Position numbers and translations under genes: made by a program | Part shown: positions 27,311 through 36,369 of the stretch, piece by piece | How the letters are laid out: each line of letters starts with the position of its first letter | Position numbering within the stretch: the first letter of the stretch is position 1 | Source of the DNA: Bacillota bacterium | GTDB taxonomy: Bacteria > Bacillota > Clostridia > Lachnospirales > Lachnospiraceae | Length of the DNA: 64,000 nt | Direction of reading: 5' to 3' | Assembly (NCBI GenBank): GCA_023402845.1 | Contig: JAEYFP010000058.1 | Coordinates: 13,836-77,835 of the forward strand | Notes under the pieces: model-generated | Told to the model about the DNA's origin: nothing | Seen by the model: only the letters and a program-made list of their open reading frames with translations | Database searches by the model: none

Positions 27311-28585
27311 TCATCTGTTTGCCAGTTCCCTCGTGATATCCGACCATGTTAATCCACATTCTGCCATAAGTACCATCGCATGGTATAAAAAGTCGGCCAT
27401 TTCATATTTGACCTCTTCCTTATCCGGATTTTTCGCCGCAATCACAATTTCCGTTGCTTCTTCACCAACCTTTTTTAGAATCTTATCGATCCCCTTGTCA
27501 AACAGATAATTTGTATAGGAGCCTTCCTTCGGATGCTCTTTCCGATCCATAATAACCGTATAGACATCCTCAAATACATGGAGTGGGTTCGTATGCTCGT
27601 AATCCTGCTTCATGATTTCGTTGAAAAAACAGGAACGGCTTCCTGTATGACATGCGGCCCCGATCTGAGCCACCTTCGCAAGGATTGTATCCATATCGCA
27701 GTCTGCGGTCAGCTCCTTCACATACTGGAAATGCCCGCTTGTCGCTCCCTTTACCCAAAGTTCCCTGCGGCTTCTGGAATAATACGTCATAATTCCCGTT
27801 TCAATCGTACGCACATAAGCGGATTCATCCATGTATGCAACCATTAACACCTCATCCGTCTGATAATCCTGCACAACTACGGGGATCTGTCCGTCACTGT
27901 TCTTCTTTAAATCTTTCCACGCATAACGACTTTCCCATACACTGGTTTCAATTCCTTCCGACCGGCACGCTTTTTTAAATTCCATAAGCCCATTGAGACG
28001 TTTGTTAATTACATCTCCTGAAATCCCCGCGATACAATCTGATTTTAGCAGCTTATAAAGTTCCTGTTCCGGCGCTTCATTGATAACCGGTATCATTGCA
28101 AGCTCCTTATAATCATCATTGACGCGGTTACTTAATAAAAGAATGCCATTTGTATAACGCTTCAGATCCGCCAGCCGGTCGAGAATCTGCTCCTCGGCAT
28201 CCGCACAGGCCATGATTTTTTCTTTTCCGAAACGCTTGCTGACCTCCTCCATGAGACCGACGTTAGCCTGCTTCGCCATATTGAGCGCAACACGGCCGCA
28301 GCCGGCATAAAGAAGTTTCTTTACGTCCTCCGTCCGATTGATGTTACCTGCACCGATCACCGGAATATCAATGGATCGGTTGATTTCCCGCAGAATCAAA
28401 AGTGCCTCTTCATGCGCTGCATCACCCTCCGACAAATCGAACACAATCATTTCATCAGCTCCGCGGCTGCCGCAGGAAACGGCATGGGAAACGGGATCAT
28501 CAGATAGTACCTCATCACTTTTAAAGCCTTTAACAAATTTTTTATCTTTTAAGTAAACACAGGGAATTAGTTTTTTATTTATCAT
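27311..28585 (-). CDS. hisIE: HisF-like/HisI/HisE fusion (PRA-CH and PRA-PH)
   Basis: This protein catalyses two early histidine steps: phosphoribosyl-ATP pyrophosphohydrolysis (HisE) and phosphoribosyl-AMP cyclohydrolysis (HisI). Residues about 218-325 are HisI, with the zinc/catalytic HTGSRSCF. Residues about 335-424 are HisE, with KVGEEATEIVIAAKN. The first 205 residues form a third, HisF-like barrel domain (IPCVYLKDKKFVKG, IPVIGAGNINRTEDVKKLLYAG). The position of catalytic Asp11 of HisF is Tyr11, while Asp129 may match the second catalytic Asp. So this barrel is probably not a cyclase, and a true hisF should exist elsewhere. The start overlaps the hisB stop by one base (TAATG). Confidence 0.92.
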   Translation of the reverse strand: MINKKLIPCVYLKDKKFVKGFKSDEVLSDDPVSHAVSCGSRGADEMIVFDLSEGDAAHEEALLILREINRSIDIPVIGAGNINRTEDVKKLLYAGCGRVALNMAKQANVGLMEEVSKRFGKEKIMACADAEEQILDRLADLKRYTNGILLLSNRVNDDYKELAMIPVINEAPEQELYKLLKSDCIAGISGDVINKRLNGLMEFKKACRSEGIETSVWESRYAWKDLKKNSDGQIPVVVQDYQTDEVLMVAYMDESAYVRTIETGIMTYYSRSRRELWVKGATSGHFQYVKELTADCDMDTILAKVAQIGAACHTGSRSCFFNEIMKQDYEHTNPLHVFEDVYTVIMDRKEHPKEGSYTNYLFDKGIDKILKKVGEEATEIVIAAKNPDKEEVKYEMADFLYHAMVLMAECGLTWSDITRELANR

Positions 28586-29178
28586 TACAGCATTCCTTTC
28601 GTAGACAGCACATCCGTCACTCGTCCGTCTTTTTTTACCGCTTCATCCAGAGCCTTGGCAAACGCCTTGAACATTGCTTCTGCGATATGGTGGGCATTGC
28701 TGCCCGACAACACCTTGATATGCAGATTCATCGCGGCCGAGTAACTGACCGCATAGAAAAATTCCCTGATCAATTCGGTATCCAGATAGCCGATCTTTTC
28801 CGTGTTAAAAGATGCCTCATAGGAAAAATAAGGGCGTCCGCATAGGTCTACAGCACATAATACAAGCGCGTCATCCATCGGCAATATGATGCTTCCATAG
28901 CGCCGGATCCCTTTTTTATCTCCCAACGCTTCCCTGATCGCGCCGCCAAGTACGATGCCCGTATCCTCTACCGTATGGTGACCATCCACATGGAGGTCTC
29001 CCGTCACAGACAGCTCGCAGTCAAAAAAGCCGTGACGTACAAAGCCCTCCAGCATATGGTCAAAAAAGCCGATACCTGTATCAATTTTTCCGATTCCCGT
29101 TCCGTCCAGATCTATACTGAGCTTAATTTGTGTTTCTTTTGTACTCCGTTTGACTTCTGCTTTTCTTTCTGCTTCCAT
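28585..29178 (-). CDS. hisB: Imidazoleglycerol-phosphate dehydratase
   Basis: HisB removes water from imidazole glycerol phosphate to give imidazole acetol phosphate. The 197-residue single-domain form carries the metal-binding histidine motifs: FFDHMLEGFVRHG, DGHHTVEDTGIVLG and the later SGSNAHHIAEAMFKA. No phosphatase domain is fused. It follows hisD by 12 bases. Confidence 0.97.
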   Translation of the reverse strand: MEAERKAEVKRSTKETQIKLSIDLDGTGIGKIDTGIGFFDHMLEGFVRHGFFDCELSVTGDLHVDGHHTVEDTGIVLGGAIREALGDKKGIRRYGSIILPMDDALVLCAVDLCGRPYFSYEASFNTEKIGYLDTELIREFFYAVSYSAAMNLHIKVLSGSNAHHIAEAMFKAFAKALDEAVKKDGRVTDVLSTKGML

Positions 29179-29190
29179 AACTATCCTCCC

Positions 29191-30480
29191 TTACTCAAAA
29201 CGCACCCTGATCGACTTCGCATGAGCCGTCAGGCCTTCCGCCTCTGCAAATTTTGCGATGTCGTCTGCAACCGGAGCAAGAGCCTCCTTTGAATAGGATA
29301 TGATACTCGTCCGTTTATAGAACGCATCCACACCGAGCGGGGAAAAAAACTTTGCCGTACCGTTTGTCGGCAGCACATGATTGGGACCCGCAAAATAATC
29401 TCCAAGAGGTTCCGAGGAATATTCCCCGATAAAAATTGCACCCGCATTTTTAATCTTTGTCATAATTGTAAACGCTTCCTTTGTGAGAATTTCCACATGT
29501 TCGGAGGCAATTTCATTGGCTGCATCCACAGCTTCCTCCATAGAATCTGCCAATAAAATATATCCATAGCTGTCAAGTGATTTTTCGATAATTTCCCTGC
29601 GGGACAGTTCCCTTGTCAATGTTTCCGTCTCCTGAGATACTTTCTCTGCAAGTACTTTAGAGGTCGTGATCAGGATCGCCGACGCAAGCGGATCATGTTC
29701 TGCCTGCGATAGCAGATCTGCCGCCACATAGACCGGATTTGCGGTTTCATCCGCCAGCACAAGAATTTCACTCGGACCCGCAATCGAATCAATGCTGACA
29801 TGACCATATACGGCTTTTTTGGCAAGTGCAACAAAAATATTGCCGGGTCCTACAATTTTATCCACCTTCGGAATAGACTGTGTCCCATATGCAAGTGCCG
29901 CGATGGCCTGTGCACCGCCTACCTTATAAATTTCCGTTATGCCGGTAATCTTTGCAGCCACAAGCGTACACGGCTGTACTCTTCCGTCCCTTCCCGGCGG
30001 TGTGACCATGACGATCCGTTTTACGCCTGCGACCTTTGCCGGCAGCACACACATCAGCGTCGAAGAAGGATATGCAGCTTTTCCGCCCGGCACATAGACC
30101 CCAACACGTTCAATCGGTGTTACCTTCTGCCCGAGTATCGTCCCGTCTTCCTTTGTATCAAACCAACTGTTCATCTTTTGCTTCTCATGGTAGGAAACGA
30201 TATTTGCGGCCGCCCGCTCCATAATCTTAATCAATTTTTGATCATATGACGCATAAGCCTCTTCTATCTCTTCTTCACTCACGCGCACCGCATCCGCTGT
30301 CAGGCTGCAGCCGTCAAATTTCTCTGTATAGGAGAATACTGCCTCATCTCCGATTTCTTTTACATCAGTCAGTATTTTATTGACCGTATTTTCGTATTCC
30401 GTATACTGTCCGGGACTTCTTTTTAATAGATCCGTCAGAATATCCTTCCTTGTCTCTTCAGTTAATTTTACAATTTTCAT
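29191..30480 (-). CDS. hisD: Histidinol dehydrogenase
   Basis: HisD oxidises L-histidinol to L-histidine in two NAD-dependent steps using zinc. The 429-residue protein shows ERVGVYVPGGKAAYPSS, VDKIVGPGNIFVALAKK, SIAGPSEILVLAD, the AEHDPLASAILIT segment and AGPNHVLPTNGTAKF. The start codon overlaps the hisG stop as ATGA, so the two are likely translationally coupled. Confidence 0.97.
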   Translation of the reverse strand: MKIVKLTEETRKDILTDLLKRSPGQYTEYENTVNKILTDVKEIGDEAVFSYTEKFDGCSLTADAVRVSEEEIEEAYASYDQKLIKIMERAAANIVSYHEKQKMNSWFDTKEDGTILGQKVTPIERVGVYVPGGKAAYPSSTLMCVLPAKVAGVKRIVMVTPPGRDGRVQPCTLVAAKITGITEIYKVGGAQAIAALAYGTQSIPKVDKIVGPGNIFVALAKKAVYGHVSIDSIAGPSEILVLADETANPVYVAADLLSQAEHDPLASAILITTSKVLAEKVSQETETLTRELSRREIIEKSLDSYGYILLADSMEEAVDAANEIASEHVEILTKEAFTIMTKIKNAGAIFIGEYSSEPLGDYFAGPNHVLPTNGTAKFFSPLGVDAFYKRTSIISYSKEALAPVADDIAKFAEAEGLTAHAKSIRVRFE

Positions 30481-31112
30481 AATTTCTCCTTTAAATCCCT
30501 GATCAACTGATTAACCCGTTCCGCTTCCATCCGCATGCTGACCTGATTGACAATCATTCTTGCCGAAAGCGGACAAATTTCTTCAAGCACCTCCAACCCA
30601 TTTTCCCGCAGCGTTGACCCTGTTTCCACAATATCTACGATGACCTCGGAAAGACCGACAATCGGTGCAAGCTCAATCGAGCCGTTCAGCTTGATGATGT
30701 CGACCGTTTGGTGTTTTTTATTATAAAAATAGTCCTTTGCAATCCGGGGGTATTTCGTCGCAACACGAATCAGTTCATGATGCTGCAAAAGCCCTTTTGC
30801 GGATACAGGCCCGCATACACACATCCGGCATTTTCCAAATCCCAGATCCAACACCTCGAAGTTTTTCCGATTTTCCTCTAAAATTGTATCCTTGCCCACG
30901 ACGCCGATATCGGCGGCACCATATTCCACATAAGTCGGCACATCCGGTCCCTTTGCCAGAAAAAACTTTAATTTTAATTCTTCGTTGACAAAAATCAGCT
31001 TTCTCGAATCTTTATCCTTCATTTCCTCACAGGTAATTCCTATTTCCTCAAGCAGTTTCAGCGTCCTGTCGGCCAGCCGCCCCTTTCCAAGCGCAAATGT
31101 TAAATATCGCAT
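30477..31112 (-). CDS. hisG: ATP phosphoribosyltransferase, short form (needs HisZ)
   Basis: HisG joins ATP and PRPP in the first step of histidine synthesis. The 211-residue short form lacks the C-terminal histidine-binding domain and depends on HisZ, which is encoded just upstream. Typical stretches are FALGKGRLADRTLKLLEE, YGAADIGVVGKDTI and IVDIVETGSTLRENGLEV. The ATG at 31112 has GGAGG six bases upstream, and the gap to the hisZ stop is a single base. A longer reading from 31133 lies inside hisZ. Confidence 0.96.
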   Translation of the reverse strand: MRYLTFALGKGRLADRTLKLLEEIGITCEEMKDKDSRKLIFVNEELKLKFFLAKGPDVPTYVEYGAADIGVVGKDTILEENRKNFEVLDLGFGKCRMCVCGPVSAKGLLQHHELIRVATKYPRIAKDYFYNKKHQTVDIIKLNGSIELAPIVGLSEVIVDIVETGSTLRENGLEVLEEICPLSARMIVNQVSMRMEAERVNQLIRDLKEKL

Positions 31113-31113
31113 A

Positions 31114-32307
31114 TCATTCCTCCAGATTTTCAACTAAAATCAGCTGCAAGCGGTTATTTGCCGCATACTGCTCATAATTTTCCAACTTTGCCTTTTCGGG
31201 CAGATGCATTAAAATCGTCTTTTTTCCATTATTCCGATAGTCTTCTGCTACCCGGTAGGCTTTTTCCTGATATGCGCTTTCATAAAGCAATAAACACGTC
31301 TCCGCCGGAGATGCTGTTGCAATGCCCTGTCTGGATATCGCGGACAACAGCTGATCAACGACAATGGCAAAGCCGATCGCTCCGGCCTTTTTCCCGAATT
31401 CACTCAGCAGATTGTCATAACGTCCGCCTTTTATGACGGCATCTCCGCTTCCATATGTATCAGCCCGGAAAATAACACCGGTATAATAATGGTATTTACT
31501 CAAAAGTCCTAAGTCAAACGTTACATAGTCGGCAACGCCCTGGGCAAGCAGCAGTCCGTAAATGGCCTCAAGCCGTTCCACTGCATGTATGGAGCGAGGA
31601 TTCTTCACAAATTTCTTGGCATCTTTGATCGTTTCCAGTGAGCCGGACATTTCCGTGATTTTCAAAATCAGTTCCTTCACATCGATTGCCAACTCCAAAG
31701 AATCCAAGATCGTCTGTGCACCAAAATCGTTTTTATTGGAAATCATTTCTCTAAGCCCCGACTCAGTTTCTTCATCGATATCAAATTCCGCACAAAGTCC
31801 TTTAAAAAATTCAACATTACCGATGCTAACCTGAAAATCGTACAGACCTGACTGCTTCATACAGGCAATGATAAGCGAAATCATTTCCGCATCTGCCTCC
31901 ACGCTGCCGTCGTTGATCAGTTCCGCGCCGATTTGCGTCGTTTCTTTTAAGCGTCCCTGAAAATCAGAGTTGTTGATAAATGTATTTCCCAGATAGCAAA
32001 AACGAATCGGAAGCTGCTCCTCCATAAAATATTTTGCCGCTGCTCTGGCAATGGAAGGTGTAAAATCCGGACGAAGCACAAGGGTATTTCCCTCTTTATC
32101 AAAAAATTTATACAATTCCTTGGATGGAATTGTTCCGATTCTGCTCGAAAAAATATCAAAAAACTCAAACGTAGGTGTCTGGATATCCTGATAACCATAT
32201 AAATGAAGTTCGTCTAACAATGCCGCCTGCAGACATAATTTTTTTTCATATTCATTTCCGTAAATATCCCGCACGCCCTCCGGCGTATGCAGCAATCGTT
32301 TTTCCAT
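31114..32307 (-). CDS. hisZ: ATP phosphoribosyltransferase regulatory subunit HisZ
   Basis: HisZ is a histidyl-tRNA synthetase-like protein that has lost aminoacylation and confers activity and histidine feedback on short HisG. The 397-residue protein has the class II core (LHTPEGVRDIYGNE, TLVLRPDFTPSIARAAAKYF) and the late FDLGLLSKYHYYTGVIF motif. It lacks a full anticodon-binding domain. The ATG at 32307 is preceded by AAGGAG; an in-frame ATG at 32343 lies in the leader palindrome and lacks a good site. It is the first gene of the operon. Confidence 0.94.
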   Translation of the reverse strand: MEKRLLHTPEGVRDIYGNEYEKKLCLQAALLDELHLYGYQDIQTPTFEFFDIFSSRIGTIPSKELYKFFDKEGNTLVLRPDFTPSIARAAAKYFMEEQLPIRFCYLGNTFINNSDFQGRLKETTQIGAELINDGSVEADAEMISLIIACMKQSGLYDFQVSIGNVEFFKGLCAEFDIDEETESGLREMISNKNDFGAQTILDSLELAIDVKELILKITEMSGSLETIKDAKKFVKNPRSIHAVERLEAIYGLLLAQGVADYVTFDLGLLSKYHYYTGVIFRADTYGSGDAVIKGGRYDNLLSEFGKKAGAIGFAIVVDQLLSAISRQGIATASPAETCLLLYESAYQEKAYRVAEDYRNNGKKTILMHLPEKAKLENYEQYAANNRLQLILVENLEE

Positions 32308-32337
32308 AAACTGCTCCTTATCATGCCTTGAAAACTT

Positions 32338-32363
32338 TATCAAATTAAAGTGCTAATTTGATA
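32338..32363. promoter_or_regulatory. Perfect 10-bp inverted repeat in the his operon leader
   Basis: The arms TATCAAATTA (32338-32347) and TAATTTGATA (32354-32363) are perfect complements separated by 6 bases. They lie just downstream of the his promoter's expected start point. It could be an operator for a histidine repressor or, less likely given the AT-rich stem, an RNA hairpin. Confidence 0.65.
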
Positions 32364-32385
32364 TCGCGCTATCACAACAAATTTT

Positions 32386-32414
32386 ATTATATAGAATGAA
32401 TGCCTGTTTGTCAA
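32386..32414 (-). promoter_or_regulatory. his operon promoter (perfect consensus)
   Basis: TTGACA (32409-32414) and TATAAT (32386-32391) match the consensus perfectly with 17 bases between them, on the minus strand. It drives hisZ-hisG-hisD-hisB-hisIE. A promoter this strong usually needs a repressor, which fits the palindrome just downstream. Confidence 0.88.
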
Positions 32415-32447
32415 TCAGCGGCGGTTATCATCTTATTATTTCTTGAT

Positions 32448-32981
32448 TTATTCCCGTGAAGAGAGATCCCTTTGGAGTGCATCCAAATAAGGGACGAGCA
32501 GACCCTGCTTCGGATAGATCACGTAATCTGCCTCAATTTCCTCCATTCGAAAGCTTTTTTTCCCTCCGGCGCTTTGCCGTTCCCAAAATTCCTTCAGCTT
32601 TCGGAAGCGCAGATAATAAAACAAATCCCTTGCCGAATAATAAATGAGAAGAAAAGCAATTCCGCCCTGATCTTCAAATTCATCCATAAATCGGATTTGA
32701 TGCTCATGAATGTTGGCAAGCGCAAACGTATCTTTTGCACATTCTTTCGCATCAAAGCAAATCGGAATTCCCTGAATCGCACCAATATAGTCAACCGTAC
32801 TCTTCTGTTCAAAATAAGCGAGCGTAATATGTCTGTGCTCCTTGTCGATAGTGATCGGAGTAATCGGTGTCGGAACCTTTTGGATCAGTCCGAGTTTATT
32901 TTCCCTGTATTTTTCATTTGTTCGATTAATTAAGTCCTCAAGAGTCGACCCTCTTAATCCCCTGCTGTTCCATGTTGCCAT
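32448..32981 (-). CDS. recU: Holliday junction resolvase RecU
   Basis: RecU cuts Holliday junctions in Firmicutes. The 177-residue protein has the family opening GLRGSTLEDLINRTNEKYR. The nuclease core follows with STVDYIGAIQGIPICFDAKE, where the Asp, Glu and Lys form the metal site. In Bacillus recU is next to a PBP gene; here it follows a pseudouridine synthase gene by 41 bases. Confidence 0.94.
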   Translation of the reverse strand: MATWNSRGLRGSTLEDLINRTNEKYRENKLGLIQKVPTPITPITIDKEHRHITLAYFEQKSTVDYIGAIQGIPICFDAKECAKDTFALANIHEHQIRFMDEFEDQGGIAFLLIYYSARDLFYYLRFRKLKEFWERQSAGGKKSFRMEEIEADYVIYPKQGLLVPYLDALQRDLSSRE

Positions 32982-33022
32982 TTCATTCCCCCACAGTGCT
33001 TTATAAATATCCGCTTTACCTG

Positions 33023-34006
33023 TTAAGACAATCCCTTTTCCCGCAAAATCCGGGCAAACTGCTGCGGAAGCTCAATTACAAAGGTCTTCCCAGACAAACC
33101 TTCAAGTGCACCCGTAAACGAAGGCAGCTCAAGCCGGTACGCATGCAGAAGCTGATTCATCACACCGTAATTCTCTTTATAATACTGATTGACCTGCGGA
33201 TTTCCGTATTTGCGGTCACCGACGAGCGGAGCCTTTGCAGATGCAAGATGAGCGCGTATCTGGTGCGGTTTTCCTGTAATCAATTCGACCTCAAGCAAGG
33301 TCAGTCCTCCACATTGCTTAATCGGCAAATAGCGCGTTTCGATTTCAGAGGATGCTTCCTCAGAATCCGGCTTCTCGGTATACACGCGCACCCTGTTCGT
33401 TTTTTCGTTTTTTATGAGATATCCTTTCATATGCCGGGGTTCCCGGATATCGGCTGCCACAAGGCACTGATAATACTTGTGTATTGTCCGTTCCTTCAGT
33501 GCTCTGGAAAGCTGCTGTGCCGCCGTAAGCGTCTTCGCGCAGAGGATCAGTCCGCTCGTATTCCGATCAAGACGGTTGCAGACAGACGGGGTAAAGCCCT
33601 GCAGGCTTTCCTTCGTCACCGCACCGCTTCTTGCAAGATAATCCAGGCAGTATTCGTTGATTGACACGTCTGTTTGCCCTGCCTTCTGTGATAAAATTCC
33701 GGCAGGTTTGTCAACGAGCAGCAAATGATCATCCTCATAGACAACCTTTAATGAAAATGATTGTTCTATCAGAACAGGCTGCTTTTCCTCGGAAAATTTT
33801 TCATACGTTTCATCAGATAAAAACAGCTTGATTTCATCTCCCGCAAAAAGCAGCTCCCTGCCCTCCGCCTTTTTTCCATTCAATGTAATATTCTTTTTTC
33901 TGAGCATTTTATAAATAAAGCTGCCTGATGCCTTGTTTAAATATTTAAATAGCAGCTTGTCCAAACGTTGTCCCGCATCGTTTGCTTTTACAATCATAAT
34001 TCTCAT
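33023..34006 (-). CDS. RluA family pseudouridine synthase
   Basis: This enzyme isomerises specific uridines in rRNA or tRNA. The 327-residue protein has an N-terminal S4-like RNA-binding domain (about 10-75). The RluA core follows with LLLVDKPAGILSQKAG and the catalytic Asp in NRLDRNTSGLILCAK. The target uridine cannot be deduced. The start overlaps the end of the HAD gene (ATGA), so they are likely coupled. Confidence 0.93.
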   Translation of the reverse strand: MRIMIVKANDAGQRLDKLLFKYLNKASGSFIYKMLRKKNITLNGKKAEGRELLFAGDEIKLFLSDETYEKFSEEKQPVLIEQSFSLKVVYEDDHLLLVDKPAGILSQKAGQTDVSINEYCLDYLARSGAVTKESLQGFTPSVCNRLDRNTSGLILCAKTLTAAQQLSRALKERTIHKYYQCLVAADIREPRHMKGYLIKNEKTNRVRVYTEKPDSEEASSEIETRYLPIKQCGGLTLLEVELITGKPHQIRAHLASAKAPLVGDRKYGNPQVNQYYKENYGVMNQLLHAYRLELPSFTGALEGLSGKTFVIELPQQFARILREKGLS

Positions 34007-34674
34007 CGGATATCTGCCTTCTCATACGGAAAAATCTGTCCGTAATCCTCAATAAAATAATCTGCAAGCTCCTTCTTTTGTTCAAGCTGATAATCCGAAT
34101 ACTCATCTGCGACAGCGCACACGCGCATACCGGCAGACTTTCCGGCCAAAATGCCCTGCGTCAGATCTTCAAAAACAAGACAGTGCTCCGGTTGAATGCC
34201 GAGCCGTCTTGCCGTGTTTAAATAAACATCTGGCGCGGGCTTTCCTGCGCCGACTTCACATCCGGTCAAAATCGCGTCAAAATATTCGTAAACACCCTTC
34301 CTCTTCAGGACGGCATCTGTCAGAATGCGGGAATTGCTTGTTGCAATACCGATCTTGATGCGCTGTTCCTTTAAATAGGCAAGAAATTGCCGCACGTTAT
34401 TTTTTAATGTCACTTCATTGGAATACTTTTCATAAGCCATTTCATTCCATATTTCCATGATTTCCTCAACAGCCTCCTCAAGTGCAAACCGCTCCTTAAA
34501 ATACTGGGCTGTCTCGTAAAAACTTTTACCCTCGATATTTTGCTGTAAATCGGCGGGAATTTCTCTTTCAAACTGTCCTAAATACTGCTTGTCGATCGTC
34601 TTCCAAATCCACATCGAATCGACAAGCGTTCCATCCAAATCAAAAATCACTGCCTGAATATTTTTTAACATCAT
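34003..34674 (-). CDS. HAD family hydrolase, beta-phosphoglucomutase-like
   Basis: This is a 223-residue haloacid dehalogenase phosphatase with a helical cap (subfamily I). The nucleophile motif is FDLDGTLVDS. Motif II is IATSNSR, the lysine motif is EVGAGKPAPDVYLNTARRLG and the final acidic motif is CLVFEDLTQGILAGKSAGM. The substrate is unknown. It lies between two pseudouridine synthases and overlaps the second. Confidence 0.9.
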   Translation of the reverse strand: MMLKNIQAVIFDLDGTLVDSMWIWKTIDKQYLGQFEREIPADLQQNIEGKSFYETAQYFKERFALEEAVEEIMEIWNEMAYEKYSNEVTLKNNVRQFLAYLKEQRIKIGIATSNSRILTDAVLKRKGVYEYFDAILTGCEVGAGKPAPDVYLNTARRLGIQPEHCLVFEDLTQGILAGKSAGMRVCAVADEYSDYQLEQKKELADYFIEDYGQIFPYEKADIR

Positions 34675-34688
34675 CGCTCTCCGTTTTT

Positions 34689-35423
34689 CTATTTGTCGTT
34701 ATTATTTTTTAATAATGCCAGTTCCTCTTCTGTCAGCCGCCTGAATTCTCCCGGCTTAAGCCTCTCATCCAATTGCAGGGCTCCCATCGACAGACGTTTT
34801 AAATAAAGTACTGTTCTGCCTCTTTTTTCAAACATTCGTTTCACTTGATGAAATCGACCTTCCATAATTGTAATTTCATAAGCATTACCGGCAGCCGAAT
34901 TACTTTCCGATACAATTGCCGGCAGGCATGGTTTCTCATCACCAATATCGATTCCGTTCTGAAGAACGTCTTTGTCCTCCGGCTTCAAAGGACCGTCCAG
35001 CACGGCGAGATAAGTTTTTTCCACATGCTTTTTCGGCGACAGCAGAGCATGGGCAAGTGCTCCGTCATTTGTAAGCAGCAAAAGGCCCTCCGTATCCTTA
35101 TCAAGCCTGCCTACCGGAAACAATTGTTTTGTTAAAACCCCCTTATTCTTTAATAAAGCAAGAACTGTTTGGCTTAAATTATCCTTTGTTGCGCTGACAC
35201 AGCCCTGTGGTTTATTTAACATATAATAGGCAAACACTTCATAAAGGATCGGATTCTGACCGATGAGTACAATATCGGCGGCCGGCCTGATCTTATAACC
35301 GGGATCCTTCACAATCGCACCGTTTACCGTAACTGTTCCGCTTTTTATGATGCTGCGCACTCCGCTCCTTGTACCCAAATTACTGTCTGCAAGAAGCTTG
35401 TCGAGCCTGATCTCTTTTTCCAT
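34689..35423 (-). CDS. RsuA/RluB family pseudouridine synthase
   Basis: This 244-residue protein combines an N-terminal S4 domain (IRLDKLLADSNLGTRSGVRS) with the RsuA-type catalytic domain. The active Asp is in GRLDKDTEGLLLLTNDG. Other family stretches are YYMLNKPQGCVSATKD and EGRFHQVKRMFEKRGR. The target in small- or large-subunit rRNA cannot be told from sequence alone. It is 14 bases upstream of the HAD gene. Confidence 0.92.
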   Translation of the reverse strand: MEKEIRLDKLLADSNLGTRSGVRSIIKSGTVTVNGAIVKDPGYKIRPAADIVLIGQNPILYEVFAYYMLNKPQGCVSATKDNLSQTVLALLKNKGVLTKQLFPVGRLDKDTEGLLLLTNDGALAHALLSPKKHVEKTYLAVLDGPLKPEDKDVLQNGIDIGDEKPCLPAIVSESNSAAGNAYEITIMEGRFHQVKRMFEKRGRTVLYLKRLSMGALQLDERLKPGEFRRLTEEELALLKNNNDK

Positions 35424-35464
35424 ACCTACCTCATTTTCCGACGTTCATAAAGCTCACATGAAAA

Positions 35465-36343
35465 TTAATAAGAATAATTCAGCTTTTTCTTTTCAAGATA
35501 CTGTAACACATAATACGGATTGATGCTGACCTCATTGCTTTTCTCCGTTTTTATGTAAATGCCGATATGCAGGTGCACGTCAAATTTTCCAATCGTCCCC
35601 TCTTCTCCGTAGCCGCTGTCACCCATATAACCTAAGAGCTGTCCTGCGGTGACCTGTGTGCCTTCTTTAAAATGCATCGCATATTCATACAGATGTGCAT
35701 AATAAAAATAAGCACCGCTTTTTGCGCGGATTCCAATACGGTATCCTCCCTGCGGAAGCCAGCCGATTTTCTCAACGGTACCGTCAGTCATGCTGATGAC
35801 CGGATAATAGCCCCTTCGATTGAGAGATGCCATAATATCACAGCCCTCATGCCCTCTGGTGCCGCCGAAGCTTCTCTCAAAGAGCCATGAATTTTCAAAA
35901 GAGATTTCTGCATCTTCATTTTTGACAGATGCCGGAATCGGAAAGTAGGTGAGATCATTCCAAACAGCGCGCATACTGTCCGTCACGGCGGTAAAGCCAT
36001 CATTTTTTTTCAAATCCGGCAGCAGCTCCCGATACAACGCCTGATGCCCCAAAACTGCTTTCTGATCGGAAAGGCTTCCCTTCTCAATCAGAAAGGCTGC
36101 AGCCAGATATTCATAAAAATCAATATCGGCAGCCTCTGCCTGATTTTTCAACTCCAGCAGACAATCCTTTTCAACCGTATGCGCCCTGAACATACTGCTG
36201 TCGCAGTAGTCAGCCGTCACCTTCAGTAAAAATGCATGCTCGCGCACATATTCCGTCAGCAATGCGACCCAAATTGTACAAAATAGGATGATAAAAATAA
36301 ACGCGATCATGCCGGTTCTTTTCTTCAAGTCCTGTTCCTGCAA
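35465..36343 (-). CDS. Membrane-anchored M23 (LytM) peptidase-like protein
   Basis: The 292-residue protein has one N-terminal membrane segment (about 12-31), a helical linker and a C-terminal M23 domain. The zinc-binding pattern is complete: GHEGCDIM gives His and Asp, and FDVHLHIG supplies the HxH motif. It is therefore probably an active peptidoglycan endopeptidase acting outside the membrane. The target bond is unknown. It follows the PepD gene by 26 bases. Confidence 0.88.
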   Translation of the reverse strand: MQEQDLKKRTGMIAFIFIILFCTIWVALLTEYVREHAFLLKVTADYCDSSMFRAHTVEKDCLLELKNQAEAADIDFYEYLAAAFLIEKGSLSDQKAVLGHQALYRELLPDLKKNDGFTAVTDSMRAVWNDLTYFPIPASVKNEDAEISFENSWLFERSFGGTRGHEGCDIMASLNRRGYYPVISMTDGTVEKIGWLPQGGYRIGIRAKSGAYFYYAHLYEYAMHFKEGTQVTAGQLLGYMGDSGYGEEGTIGKFDVHLHIGIYIKTEKSNEVSINPYYVLQYLEKKKLNYSY

Positions 36344-36369
36344 TTCATTTTGTCTTATTACAGTTTATT

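Noticed and set aside
32972..33664. Plus-strand ORF of 230 codons antisense to the RluA-family gene
   Set aside because: It is the mirror of a well-conserved pseudouridine synthase, with no promoter or ribosome binding site of its own.
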